Positions 21,645 through 32,009 of a stretch of DNA of 64,000 nt are shown here, piece after piece; position 1 is the stretch's first letter; every line of letters begins with the position of its first letter. Under the pieces are notes generated by a model that searched no databases, had not been told where the DNA came from, and saw only the letters and a list, made by a program, of their open reading frames with translations. This DNA is from Fennellomyces sp. T-0311 (taxonomy: Eukaryota; Mucoromycota; Mucoromycetes; Mucorales; Lichtheimiaceae), in contig JALLLT010000027.1 in NCBI GenBank assembly GCA_025266875.1, positions 62,001-126,000 of the forward strand. Reading direction: 5' to 3'. The translations under genes and the position numbers were made by a program.

Positions 21645-23684
21645 ATGGCTGCGCCCTTCAATAACGGAACACAGTCTTCCTCGTCCCGCACTGTTCTTCC
21701 GCTACCGCCTTTGCATACCGCAAGCAGTGCAAAGAGACGCTGTACCAGTGTCCTGACGGGCCCACCACAACTTCCAACTTATCTTCAGCATACACTGTAC
21801 GCAGCCTTAGCACGAGAACAGCACGAACAAACACAAAGTAAATCTAAATGGACGGGACGCGAGCAGCCGGATCTACGGTTACCATCTGCCTGGAATCGGC
21901 ATGATAAGTCACGTCATCTTGAGGTAGAAAATGGCGGTCTAGATCTAGTCTACACTGGTACAAAGAAGGCGATGCAACAGCTTGACGTGCGATATACTTA
22001 ACGCATTGGTGTAGGGCCCGGCAAAACCGAGACACACGCAGCGTCTGTGCGAAGCAACTTCCCGATAAGACGACAGTGCGGCATATATTACTATGAGATG
22101 CGCGTGGTGTCCAAAGGCGAAGAGGGGTTCATCGGTATGGGGTTCTGTTCCGGAAAAAACGGACTGGATCGATTACCAGGTGAGATAACCGAAATGAAAA
22201 TAGATAACAGAACAGCGTCTGTGAGATTGTACAACGTTTCGCTGATGACCAGTGTTTAGGTTGGGATAGCGATTCATGGGGCTATCATGGTGACGATGGA
22301 CATTCATTTGAAGAGTCTGGTACTGGGAAAACGTATGGTCCTCGCTTTACCACTGGCGATATCATCGGCTGTGGAATCAATATGGCCAACAAGACCGCGT
22401 TCTATACCAAAAACGGCACTTATCTCGGTGTCGCCTTCAAATCCCTCAAGACTTCCATGAGCCTATATCCATGCGTGGGCTTGCGTACCGTGGGCGAACA
22501 TGTCACCGTCAACTTTGGGCAGGATCCATTTGTGTTTGACATTGTGCACTACGTCGAGGTGCGTTACCGAATTTTTTGGAAGAAGAAAGCCGGCCTATTG
22601 ACCTGCTATTATCCGTTAGGAGCAAAAGCACCAAGTATATAACCAAGCATCGGTAACGCAAGAGGGAGAGGAGGATAAGGTCGATTCAGGAGAAGTTATG
22701 GATCGATTGGTGCTGTCCTATCTTGTGTATCAGGGATACATGGGAACCGCCAAAGCTGCATTAAGCAACATGAAGCATGCTTCTGGCCGATCGCTCGAGC
22801 TATCGCACAGTGGAACAGAAAAAGTCGATGACAAAGAAGAAGAAGACATGTATAAGCGGCAAGGTGAGTCATCTTTTACGGATCCCATCGAAAGATCGCC
22901 ACTAAGCGACGGTGATTAGGGATTCGTTCTGCAGTGCTGCAAGGTAATATTGATTTGGCCATTCAGCTTGCTCAGTCGTATTTCCCTGAATGTATGGAGA
23001 AAGAAAATCTCGTGGCGCATGACATTATGTTTGAGCTGAAGGCTCGTAAGTTTGTCGAGATGGTACGTGAGTACAGCTTGCATGTCCATCAACAGCAATT
23101 GCGCTCTCCTTCTTTAAGCAGTACCGACGATGATATGGACATTGATCAAGGATCAGCGCGGAAAAAGCGCAGCCGTACTAGCGGCAATGGCTTCATGGAT
23201 AGCGGGCTCGTCCTTTCTGATGAAGAAGCCAAAGATGTTCTTTTGGAAAGGATTATGAATTATGGCCAACAACTCAGAAGCGAGTACCATGATGACAGTC
23301 GGCCGGAGGTGGAGGCTAGGTTAAAGGTACCAAGGGGTTTGGTTTGCATGGACTCGAATAAAATCAATACTAAGGTTGTTCTCTAGGAAATCTTCTCACT
23401 CCTTGCATATTCAGATCCAAGTTCCGGTAGAATGGCATATTTATTGGATACTTCGAAACGAGAAGAACTTGCTACAAAGATCAATTCGGTCATGCTAAGT
23501 AAGTATGGCAAGTGGAAGGAGTGCATAAAGTAACTCTGTATATATAGTATTACAACACCGCCCGGAAGAGCCTCCGTTGGAACGGATTTACAGACAGGCT
23601 GTTGTCACCAATCGTCAGTTGGCATGCATGGGCCACGGGAGATCTCTCCTATTACCCGATCTGGCTGACCCTCAATGGTTTTAA
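21645..23684 (+). CDS. Gid1/Vid30-RanBPM type SPRY-LisH-CTLH protein
   Basis: Homologue of yeast Gid1 (Vid30) and human RanBP9/10, the scaffold of the GID/CTLH ubiquitin ligase that degrades gluconeogenic enzymes. Seven exons (21645-21957, 22015-22179, 22260-22558, 22620-22863, 22920-23326, 23387-23498, 23548-23684) give 558 residues with all phases matching. The SPRY domain reads [53 protein letters not shown] and [12 protein letters not shown] LisH-like [16 protein letters not shown] is followed by the CTLH/CRA region ([20 protein letters not shown] ... FVEMVREY). The C-terminus ends [18 protein letters not shown] sequence and DPQWF. Confidence 0.93.
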
Positions 23685-24189
23685 GCAAACTTTATTGAGC
23701 TGAGAACCTCGATTCAGTGAGATGCCTATTCTATCCGTTCATAAAGGGGTACCAGCAGCCATCGGATTTTGTTAACCATGGAATGTATGTACGTTGACTA
23801 GGGGGAGAAAACACGCGACATGAGCTTCAAAGGGTCACAGCCGTCAACTTGTTTAGACTATCATCCTGAGAATCAAACTGTATCTAGGTGATTCATGTTG
23901 TATATATCTTAAAGAGCTATTAATGAGAAAAAAGTTATTACACAGTCCAGTATTATGCTTTTTTTTTGGTGCGGATTAGGCTTCTTTGTATTATTGAGAT
24001 AGGGATATAATGATATGTCTACAGTGAACATTTTCGGTGCACAGCAGTTACTAGGAAGGTTATGTACACAACCGGAACACAATGAACTCGGGTAAAGAAA
24101 AAGGATTATTGATTTACATAGTAGTCAGTATGCGAAAGAGGGAAAAAGAGTGGATATACGGCAAAACGATAAAACGAATGGAGAGGTCC
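23685..24189. other. Tail-to-tail spacer
   Basis: About 500 bp between the Gid1-like stop and the ammonium-transporter stop on the other strand. Only 3' flanking sequence is seen. Confidence 0.5.
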
Positions 24190-25742
24190 TTAGACATTGT
24201 TGAATTGGTTGGGTGACACGATCTTCTCTGGCGACAGATCACCTTGGGCGTTCTCTTGACCGCGGACTTCACGGATCTGCTCAGAAACGATCTTCTGCTC
24301 GCCGGATTGGGGATCAACAGTGACGATCTTGTCAACGTGATAGTAACTATAGAAGCAAATTTATGAGTATAACAAGTTTCAAGTACGAAAATTTGGCAAT
24401 ATTGGTACTTACGCCATTTCACCGATTTCTGCAGCATCGAGACCTTGAAGTTCGACTTCTGGATCAACACGCAGGGACAAGCCAGGGATATGGTCCATGA
24501 TGAATAAGATAAGATAAGTGATACAAAATGACCATGCAGCGCCAGCAGTAGCATCAGCAAGCTGATGACCAAGTTGGACCCAGTTACGGTTCATCCAACC
24601 ACCTTCGATCTCGGTAGCGCCATCCAAACCAGCGATGTATTGTTCGGCGAAGAAACCAGTCAAAACACTGCCGACGTAACCACCAACACCATGGACAGCA
24701 AAAACATCGACTGCATCATCAAAATGGAACATGCTCTTGAGATGAACAGCAAGGTTACAGAAGAAACCACCGAGGAAACCAATGGCAACAGCGGGTCCAG
24801 GACCGACGAAACCAGACGCAGGCGTGATGGCAACAAGGCCAGCAACAGCACCAGAGCAGAAACCAAGAGCGGAGAACTTGCGTTCCAAACGATAATCCAT
24901 CACCAACCAGGTTACAGCACCAACAGCAGCAGAAAGATTGGTGACAACGCATGCCATGGCAGCACGCATGTTACCAGCAAGAGCAGAACCACCGTTGAAA
25001 CCGAACCAACCGAACCAAAGGAAAGCGGTACCGAGAACGACATTGGACATGTTGTGAGGCTTGAATTCTTCGCCTTGCGTAATGCTGCCATGACCACGAC
25101 GCTTGCCGAGAATAATGGCATATGCCAAACTAGCGAAACCACTGGCGATATGAACTGGAGTACCACCAGCGAAATCGAGACCACCGAGTTTGGCGCTCCA
25201 GCCTTTGGGGTTCCAGGTCCAGCAGGCAATGGGATCATAAACAATGGTTGACCAGATAAAGATGAAGATCATCATGGGAAGAAGACGGGCACGTTCGGCG
25301 GCGGAGCCAATGGCCAAAGCGGGTGTCAAAGCGGCGAACATGCATTGGAAGATAGCGAAGACAATGGCGGGGATCTTATCGCTGCCAATGGATGGATCAC
25401 CAAGTACACCGCGGAAGAACGCGTTATCCAAGTTGCCGATGAATACTGAAGCGCCTTCGCTGAAAGTCAAACTGTAGCCCCAGATGAACCACTATTACAC
25501 GCACGGACGTCAGCCATCGTGTCAAATTTTCATATCGAAATCGTTTTTGTCGTTTTTACCTGAATCGTGACAACAACAAGCGACAACAAGCAGCACATAA
25601 TCAACGACAAGGCGTTCTTTGAGCGGGCCATACCGCTGTAAAAGTATCCGATACCAGGAATCATGAGCCAGACGAGGCCCATACATATCAGAACAAAGCC
25701 AATGTCGCCGGGGCTGTATTGCGCGCCGTATTCAGGATCCAT
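24190..25742 (-). CDS. Ammonium transporter, Amt/Mep family
   Basis: Plasma-membrane ammonium importer with 11 membrane helices. Three exons (25742-25560, 25491-24413, 24346-24190) give 472 residues. The N-terminus reads GDIGFVLICMGLVWLMIPGI and FYSGMARSKN, followed by WFIWGYSLTFS at the first splice. Family signatures are DFAGGTPVHIASGFASLAYA (with the conserved D and pore histidine), FNGGSALA, and VDVFAVHGVGGYVGSVLTG (second pore histidine). The cytosolic C-tail (VDPEVELQGLDAAEIGEMA then YYHVDKIV) matches the regulatory tail of fungal Mep proteins. Whether it is a sensor (Mep2 class) cannot be decided by eye. GATA motifs upstream suggest nitrogen control. Confidence 0.95.
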
Positions 25743-25835
25743 GATCAAGAAAGAGTGTAAAGAGGTGAATGAGAGTATAGAAAAGGGGAATTGTCTGAGG
25801 AGCAGGAGGTTTTTATATACAAGGCGTTGATTATT

Positions 25836-25920
25836 GATAACATTTAGATAGGCGCGGACATTTAAAAGATTATCACTGTCTGCAGCCTCCCAAAAAAGGA
25901 ACGCCGGTTTTATCATATCT
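25836..25920 (-). promoter_or_regulatory. Cluster of GATA motifs upstream of the ammonium transporter
   Basis: Within 85 bp there are GATAA at 25836-25840, AGATAG at 25846-25851, TTATCA at 25870-25875 and 25910-25915, and TATCT at 25916-25920. Fungal GATA factors (AreA/Nit2/Gln3 type) bind HGATAR sites and switch on ammonium permeases under nitrogen limitation. A TATA-like TTTATATA lies closer to the start. Function is inferred from motif density and position. Confidence 0.5.
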
Positions 25921-28208
25921 TTGAATGGCTTCTACTCCTGCCGCATCTAATCACACTTATGCAATTGCCCTTGTCGATGCATTTTTCATTGCTTCTTTAC
26001 AACTGCCTTTCAAAGGAGGAGGCATTATGTTCAATGAAGGGTAGCAAGGAGTCAATTTTGGCGCTCGATAAAACCAAGTCCCTTACATTATCTATACTGT
26101 TGTGTCCGTTTAGTTTTACTGATAGTGCGGAGTCATTTCTCCTTTAAAGCGACTCGAAATGCTGCTGGAATGAACGAGTTCTATCGGCATTTTAACAAGG
26201 CTCTTTTTTTTTTCTTAAATGCACGCAGAATAAAAGCGATCATGATCTTATTGTGGGGAATTCGATGTGTCTCTTTTTTTTTTGGTAAACACCTTTCTGT
26301 TTGTTATACTCTGATCATCTACTGACAGGTTATCTTTATCTGAGGTTACCACACCATCTCGGGTGAGGTTTTACTGTTATCTTGTGCTCCTGATAACCAT
26401 TTTTTCTTTCTTTGGTGACACATTTCGAGCAAAAATGATTCTCCGAATTATTCTTTTCTCTGATTTGTTTCTTGATTGTCCAAGAAAGCTAATCCCGGTT
26501 ATGCAACTCAAGCAGAAAGTATGAACCGAATTTTGAACCGCAACTAATGCAGAAAAGGCGAAGTAAAAAAAAAATCGGCATTATCCCGCTGTACTATAAA
26601 GCCCAGAATTATTTTATCTGTCCAGTGGCGTTATTACGTATATATGATCCCTGGCCACACTTGCGGATACCAAAAAAGTAACATCACATGATGATTGTCC
26701 AAGTGTCGTTACAAAGTAGCTTACGCCGGCTGTGCTGAACCGGCATTCCCCGTCTAGGACCGTTCCCATATTAGTCGATAGCTATTGTCTTTTTATTTAG
26801 ATAATGAAATTTTGCTGTAGTACACAATGTATGGTGTTGGGTTATTGACTTAATTGTTCGTTTGCAAACAGACTTCGGATTGATAGTACTGATTTTTTAT
26901 TGTTACGACCTCGGAAGCCAATGGATAAGGATTGTCTCTATGTATCTTATACAGCTGACCGGAAGATCTTATCCTATCACGGTCAGCAGCAGCGCCGAGT
27001 GTACGACATAGCAACAGATTATCCATGTAGAGAAAGCATATAGTTTTCTGATAACGAACACTCCGTTGCACCCGAAATATTCAAACCCGAGTTGCATTGC
27101 GCGCCAAGTGTAGACCCGATATGCAGCGCGCCCGATATGTAACGCGTCACTACATAAATCTGCAAGAAAATAAAGATAACAGTGTTGATCTCTCTATAAA
27201 TGCTTTTGTGCGACTGACTTTTTCCAAAGTAAGGCCCATGCGTATTATTCAGCCCATTGAAAATGAGTATCAGTTCTAAAAAAAGAGAAGGAATTAACGG
27301 ATTATCGTTCGAGTGCTGCCATGAGAGCCGAAATATAGGAACATCACTTTTTTTTTCGTTATCTAAATTGGAGTAACAAGGGAACACTATCTTTTGGTCG
27401 CTAAGTAGTGCGAATTCTTTTTTCCGCTTTCCACAAAAACGTGTTTAACCCAGGGTTGAGTTAGTAGGAGAAGGAACTCTTTTTCGATGACCGCTGTTCT
27501 TGGTTTCGTAAGGTAGACGAGCTTATACTTGACATCAACAAGTTTTGATTGTTACTTCGTTTACCAGGACTTTGGCACTTGCGCTAAAAGCAAGTTTGGT
27601 ATTATTACCAAATTACGGCTAGATATGGCTTTGTGTTCATGTATTAAGAGCACATGTGCTACCGCCCAGAGAAATCTGTTTGTTATCGCTTGATAATGAG
27701 ATAGGAGGCATGGTATGTCACCGGCTGCACTTGTTGTACTTTTTACTACAAATATATCTTGACCAAGTGAAAGCACAGATGACTTTAGAGGGAGAGACTT
27801 ATCTTGAACCATATGTAAAATGAATGAGGTGATCGTAATTGAGTTGTAAGTCAATATACCGGCTAAAATAAGCCTTCTTTTCCTATCTTGTCTATCTGGT
27901 CATCCGCTAGATTCTCTATGGAAAAAATTTGATAATGCCATGTGGCCATGGCCGAAACCATGCCGTGAGCTTTCAACATGCCCAATGTATCATTCGGAGG
28001 CGTCACGTGGGAGTTACTGCTGCCGTTATGCTTTGCCTCCGAGAAACTAGCCCTCCGGGCAACATTGCTTGCACTAAGCGCGTATATAAATTACGAATTT
28101 GAGCCATTTGCACGGATTTCAAATTAACGTCCTACGAGAAATAATGCCGTAGTGCTATACATTCTTGTTATTCATCATAAAGTTAGCAATTACAACATAG
28201 CACGATAA
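25921..28208. other. Intergenic, no supported gene
   Basis: About 2.3 kb of AT-rich DNA. A 16-bp imperfect tandem (CCCGATATGCAGCGCG / CCCGATATGTAACGCG) lies near 27117-27148. Open frames at 27019-27387 and 27561-27854 show no motifs. Confidence 0.4.
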
Positions 28209-29400
28209 TTAAAACACTTGTATTATAGCCATTCTTTTCTTTCCATCCCAGTTAACTTTACTCTTGGTAGAGTCACTGTAGTAAAAGGATTTTCTAATAC
28301 GCGTATATAATTCCCTCGCAGCTTTTGCAATAGACGGGAACTCTCTTCGTACCTTGGGATCATCTGCAAATACTATTACTACCCTGCGTGCTCGTCCGCT
28401 GAGTGTAGTGCAGTCCTTCGGCATTCATTCCAAGTTCTGTGCGTGATTGTCCTGCTGACCCATGCTGATGTGCTTGACAACATTCTGTATTTCACTTTAG
28501 CCCTCAACAAATGCCCTGGCCACGAGGTGGGACGCAATTACGTCGCTCCGACGCCGATTTGACATGATCGTGCTCTTTGGCCGTCTAGCCTTGTATATCA
28601 GAATAAAGACATAAGTTACATACGTATATCCATTTGATTTACACGACAACGTGACCAATATAGATTTGCTTACCCATCGAACATGACCCATATCTGACAC
28701 TCCGTAGCTGCTAAGCGAGCGCCTGTGCCATGGAAGAGTGCCAATAGATTTCCATGTTGTTTCTTCAGTAACTGGCGGCAATGACCATACTGTGACTCTT
28801 TCCAGTGCACCTTGTTATTCCCGTAGTATATCATGGGTTTCCATTTGTACTGGACCGTACCTTCGACTTTGATTTACAGACAACTAACAAACTCGAGGTT
28901 TTTGAGAGAATTGTACGCTTTTCCGCCACTGAAGTGATCAGTCTCGAGATTATCCACTTGGCGTCCCTTGCTGACGATAGCACGATGCTGTGAGCCAAAA
29001 AAGGACTACTTTACTGATCATTCTTTCAATGGCAGAATCCGAACAAAGGAGAGCCATTTGATACATATTCATGTGCTTACCAAAACGAAGATGATGTTGC
29101 ATCATAAGGGAATAAATACTTCCAGCGTTCGAGACAAGATAGCGCTCGAATGGTAACGTGCCGTGCACATTTCTGACCACAATATACTTTGTATCTGAGT
29201 GCATTTTCTGAAGTCTTTCGATTTCGATATTTTGCAGTGTAGGCACGTCGCACACAGTGATGTTAACCCATGAGCAATTCTCCTGGTTTCCGTTTTTGTG
29301 GTATACATAGTGCTTGCTCTTGTTGAACTGCTACTCGGAGAATGTTGCAGCCATGACTTCAACCAATTTGAGGAATCGGCTTTTTGCCGACACGGAAGCC
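28209..29400 (-). pseudogene. NUMOD4/HNH-like gene copy with nonsense codons
   Basis: This stretch aligns block by block with the intact gene at 60517-64000. In order it shows VEVMAATFSE then YVYHKNGNQENC, CDVPTLQNIEIERLQ, FERYLVSNAGSIYSL (second NUMOD4-like module), TWKSIGTLPWHRRSL and YGVSDMGHVRW (third module), VIASHLVARAFVEG, and HAQNLE. It then continues past what the window shows of the intact copy, with REFPSIAKAARELYT, a NUMOD1-like segment. Three positions that are sense codons in the intact gene are stops here: TAG after FSE, TAA after FVEG (intact TAC), and TGA after NLE (intact TGG). The long linker of the intact gene is almost absent. Confidence 0.75.
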
Positions 29401-29562
29401 ATAACGGACTACATCTGTTCCTTTCTATGGTTTCAATGATTTAACTTTTCCAGTAAAGTATGAGCATACGACATCCTGCTTATTGGCAAAGCAAAGAGGA
29501 GGTATGATGATAGGCAGCTTTGGATGACTGACTGGATGTCATTCCGTCCCAGTGACTGTTCT

Positions 29563-29856
29563 TCACTGGGGCGCCTTTTTCAAGCGTGGCTGTAATCGAT
29601 ACTCCTACATACAGTAGTGGTGATATACACACAGCGTTACCACCTTATGCCTGCCGTTATTCTCCCTGACACTATCATCAACATCACACTGAACCAAAGC
29701 ACCGTTCTCCTTCTCAAACTCTACAAAAATGATATTAGTACGACTACCCTGCATATTGCCCTTCGATAAGTTACCAAGCAATCGCTTTTCAGGGTACTTT
29801 AGGGCAGCAAACGATTCTTTTAGTGAGATACGCTTTTTAAGTTTCAAGCCACTCAT
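29563..29856 (-). CDS. Small two-exon open frame, unidentified
   Basis: An ATG at 29856 opens 71 codons (KKRISLKESFAALKYPEK ... FVEFEKENGALVQCDVDDS). They splice by GT-AG in phase (29644 to 29604) to a 13-codon exon ending at 29563, 84 residues in all. The basic-then-acidic layout loosely resembles the first exons of the intact NUMOD4/HNH-like gene (KEFDG...IVFYDDLDDE). With its position just upstream of the pseudogene on the same strand, this could be that copy's surviving 5' end. Evidence is thin. Confidence 0.3.
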
Positions 29857-30690
29857 TTGTGTGTCAAGTGACAAGTTGGAAAAGAAAAAGAGCTTATAAA
29901 CGTGTTAAATAGGAGTATGTAACTTTGGAAAGTGAAAACATCAGGATGGTAGCCGAATAGGAATGTCGCGTTTTTGTTTACATGCATTACAAAGTGTTTT
30001 AGGAAATTCAAAAAAGGCATGGTCGATGGTTACGAGCGCCCGCGAGGAATGATTTATCGATTAGCTCATGATGCCCATACAAAACACTGAGTTATCCTAA
30101 ACTTTCGAAGAAAGTTAGAGGTTCTTGTGAGTATAATTTGCACAGGTATCCGTTCTGACCCTCATGGACATAAACAAAAACAAGAGCCATGACCCTGTAG
30201 ATAGCATTTCTATGAGGCTGCTTGACAACGATTCATTCAAGTAAAAAACCGTTGGTACTGTGCTTCTTATTTTTTTCCCATTAAATTTTGCAAAATTACA
30301 TACTAACAAAATGATATACACGTGCTGGTAATACGATAGCTTCGGCCCTGTCCAGGGACAAGATAGGATTTGACACCGGGGTGTCAACCGCTCATCGACT
30401 GAGCACACTGCTTGTAGACGCGTTTCTAGACCGTTGACATACTCTGCTGTGGGTCTATGCGAAACATTGTGAATCACTCATTATCGGCCAGGTGTAATAG
30501 AAGCTTACTCTACTAGGGCAAAGTTGGCAAACAAGTTCTGCTGGGGAAGCATGTTAGGACACTGGCATGATTATTTAAGCGCTATGAAACGTTACAGAGT
30601 TCTTTACCATACACATAGATAACGATTCCGTGTAGCTGGGAACACTCCAAGTAAAGTGTACCTTGGAAGGCATAACAATCAATTGGCACA

Positions 30691-31430
30691 TTACACACTG
30701 CGTCGCTCTTTTGAAAGCGAATAACTACTGTCGTCACTAAGAATACTATAACGCTTGCGCGTTTGCAATTCACTTGCGAGAGATCACTCTTTCACTTCGT
30801 GCGGCTTGTGATCAATGATTTTGGCGCTCACCGTATAAAGTGATGGTATCTGGTGACCATTTGGTGAGAATAGCAGACAAAATGCCAATTGCTTGTGCCG
30901 CATACATCACTGTCATTCAACGCATCCAAGTTACTGGTAAATTTTCGCTTGATGTTTTTCACAACTGCAGATATCGTCAGCACGTTAGTTTATGTAGCTT
31001 TTTTGCCAGGCGCTGAAAGTGATCTGCGTTACCAGCACCACTGGAGTGCCTGACAGGCTTCACGATCTTGACCACAACACAACAATCTTGTTCACGGACT
31101 CTCACTAGATTTCCAAGTGCAGTAATGTTTGATGCTTAAAAAGTCTAAACACGTCAAGTCACATGTCCCATTGCATATCTTGCGTAGTATATCTTTAATA
31201 TCTCAAGGTAGGCATCGCTGTCAACCGGCATTGTTGGCAAAGAGTATGGTCAAAAGGTGTTTCTCCCCTCAGCGCGCCATGCCCCACAGAATGCCGGCGA
31301 GCGGAAACATCACTACCTGGAAGCAAAGGAAAAGCTTTGCGGCAGTTACATAGATCGGCACTATGTTATAAGCTTTCAATGCTTTGAACGACTCCATTCT
31401 ATCCAGGACAACAAATACGTGACATATTTA
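30691..31430 (-). pseudogene. Decayed or poorly modelled Stn1-like OB-fold gene
   Basis: Minus-strand pieces read MESFKALKAYNIVPIYVTAA KLF (31397 on), then FPLAGILWGMAR, a TGA, GEKHLLTILFANNAG, further stops, and ITALGNLVRVREQDC ... DHFQRLAKKLHKL. A GT-AG intron leads to NLDALNDSDVCG...HHFIR and a last exon (30772-30691) RELQTRKRYSILSDDSS. The order recalls Stn1, the OB-fold subunit of the CST telomere-capping complex: an OB strand around G-I-L-W-G, a (V)DDGTG-like turn, then LGDLVRVRG. The in-frame stops could be unrecognised introns or decay. Identification is tentative and based on pattern alone. Confidence 0.3.
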
Positions 31431-32009
31431 TGCGTATCCAAGTGATGATATTACTATGGTTATTATTGGGTTATATGGCTATGATAAACTCGCGTAAGGG
31501 TATTGAGGATCATTCCATGTTTTGTATGACGGCTTGCCTGGTCAAACCTTGAATCTTTAAACAGGCAATTGAACATTACATAATCAGTTATGCCACGCAA
31601 GACTTTGCAGAAAAACAGGTAATATACAATAGGCAAGTAAGATATTGACATCATAACACACTTTACGCGCTACAAAGGTAGGGCAAATATACCTTCAGCC
31701 GCTGTTACACTGTGGTTCATACAATTCAGTCGCTGTGCGCTTTTTTCTCACAGCTACGTTGCCGGCAACTCGGAATAACCTTTTCTGCTTTGATGTCAAT
31801 CACTAAGATATAGACGCACTCCAACGACAAGTAACCAATGCCATAGCAACGACGAAATCCCAAGCTGACGGATGATTCCACCGTATGTAGTGCATCACGG
31901 AAAGATTAATAAATTTGATTTAGTTTCTCAAGGACACACACTAGTAACCTGTGTCCGAAACACTTTTTTTTAGTAATACAAACTCGTCGCTCTTTTTTCA
32001 AAAAGTACC
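31431..32009. other. Intergenic / SelO promoter region
   Basis: About 580 bp with no supported gene; includes the 5' flank of SelO. Confidence 0.4.

Noticed and set aside
24565..25251. 228-codon open frame on the strand opposite the ammonium transporter
   Set aside because: It is fully antisense to a well-conserved coding exon. Its composition (T/E/N-rich) is what the complement of a Val/Gly/Ala-rich membrane protein gives. No motif.
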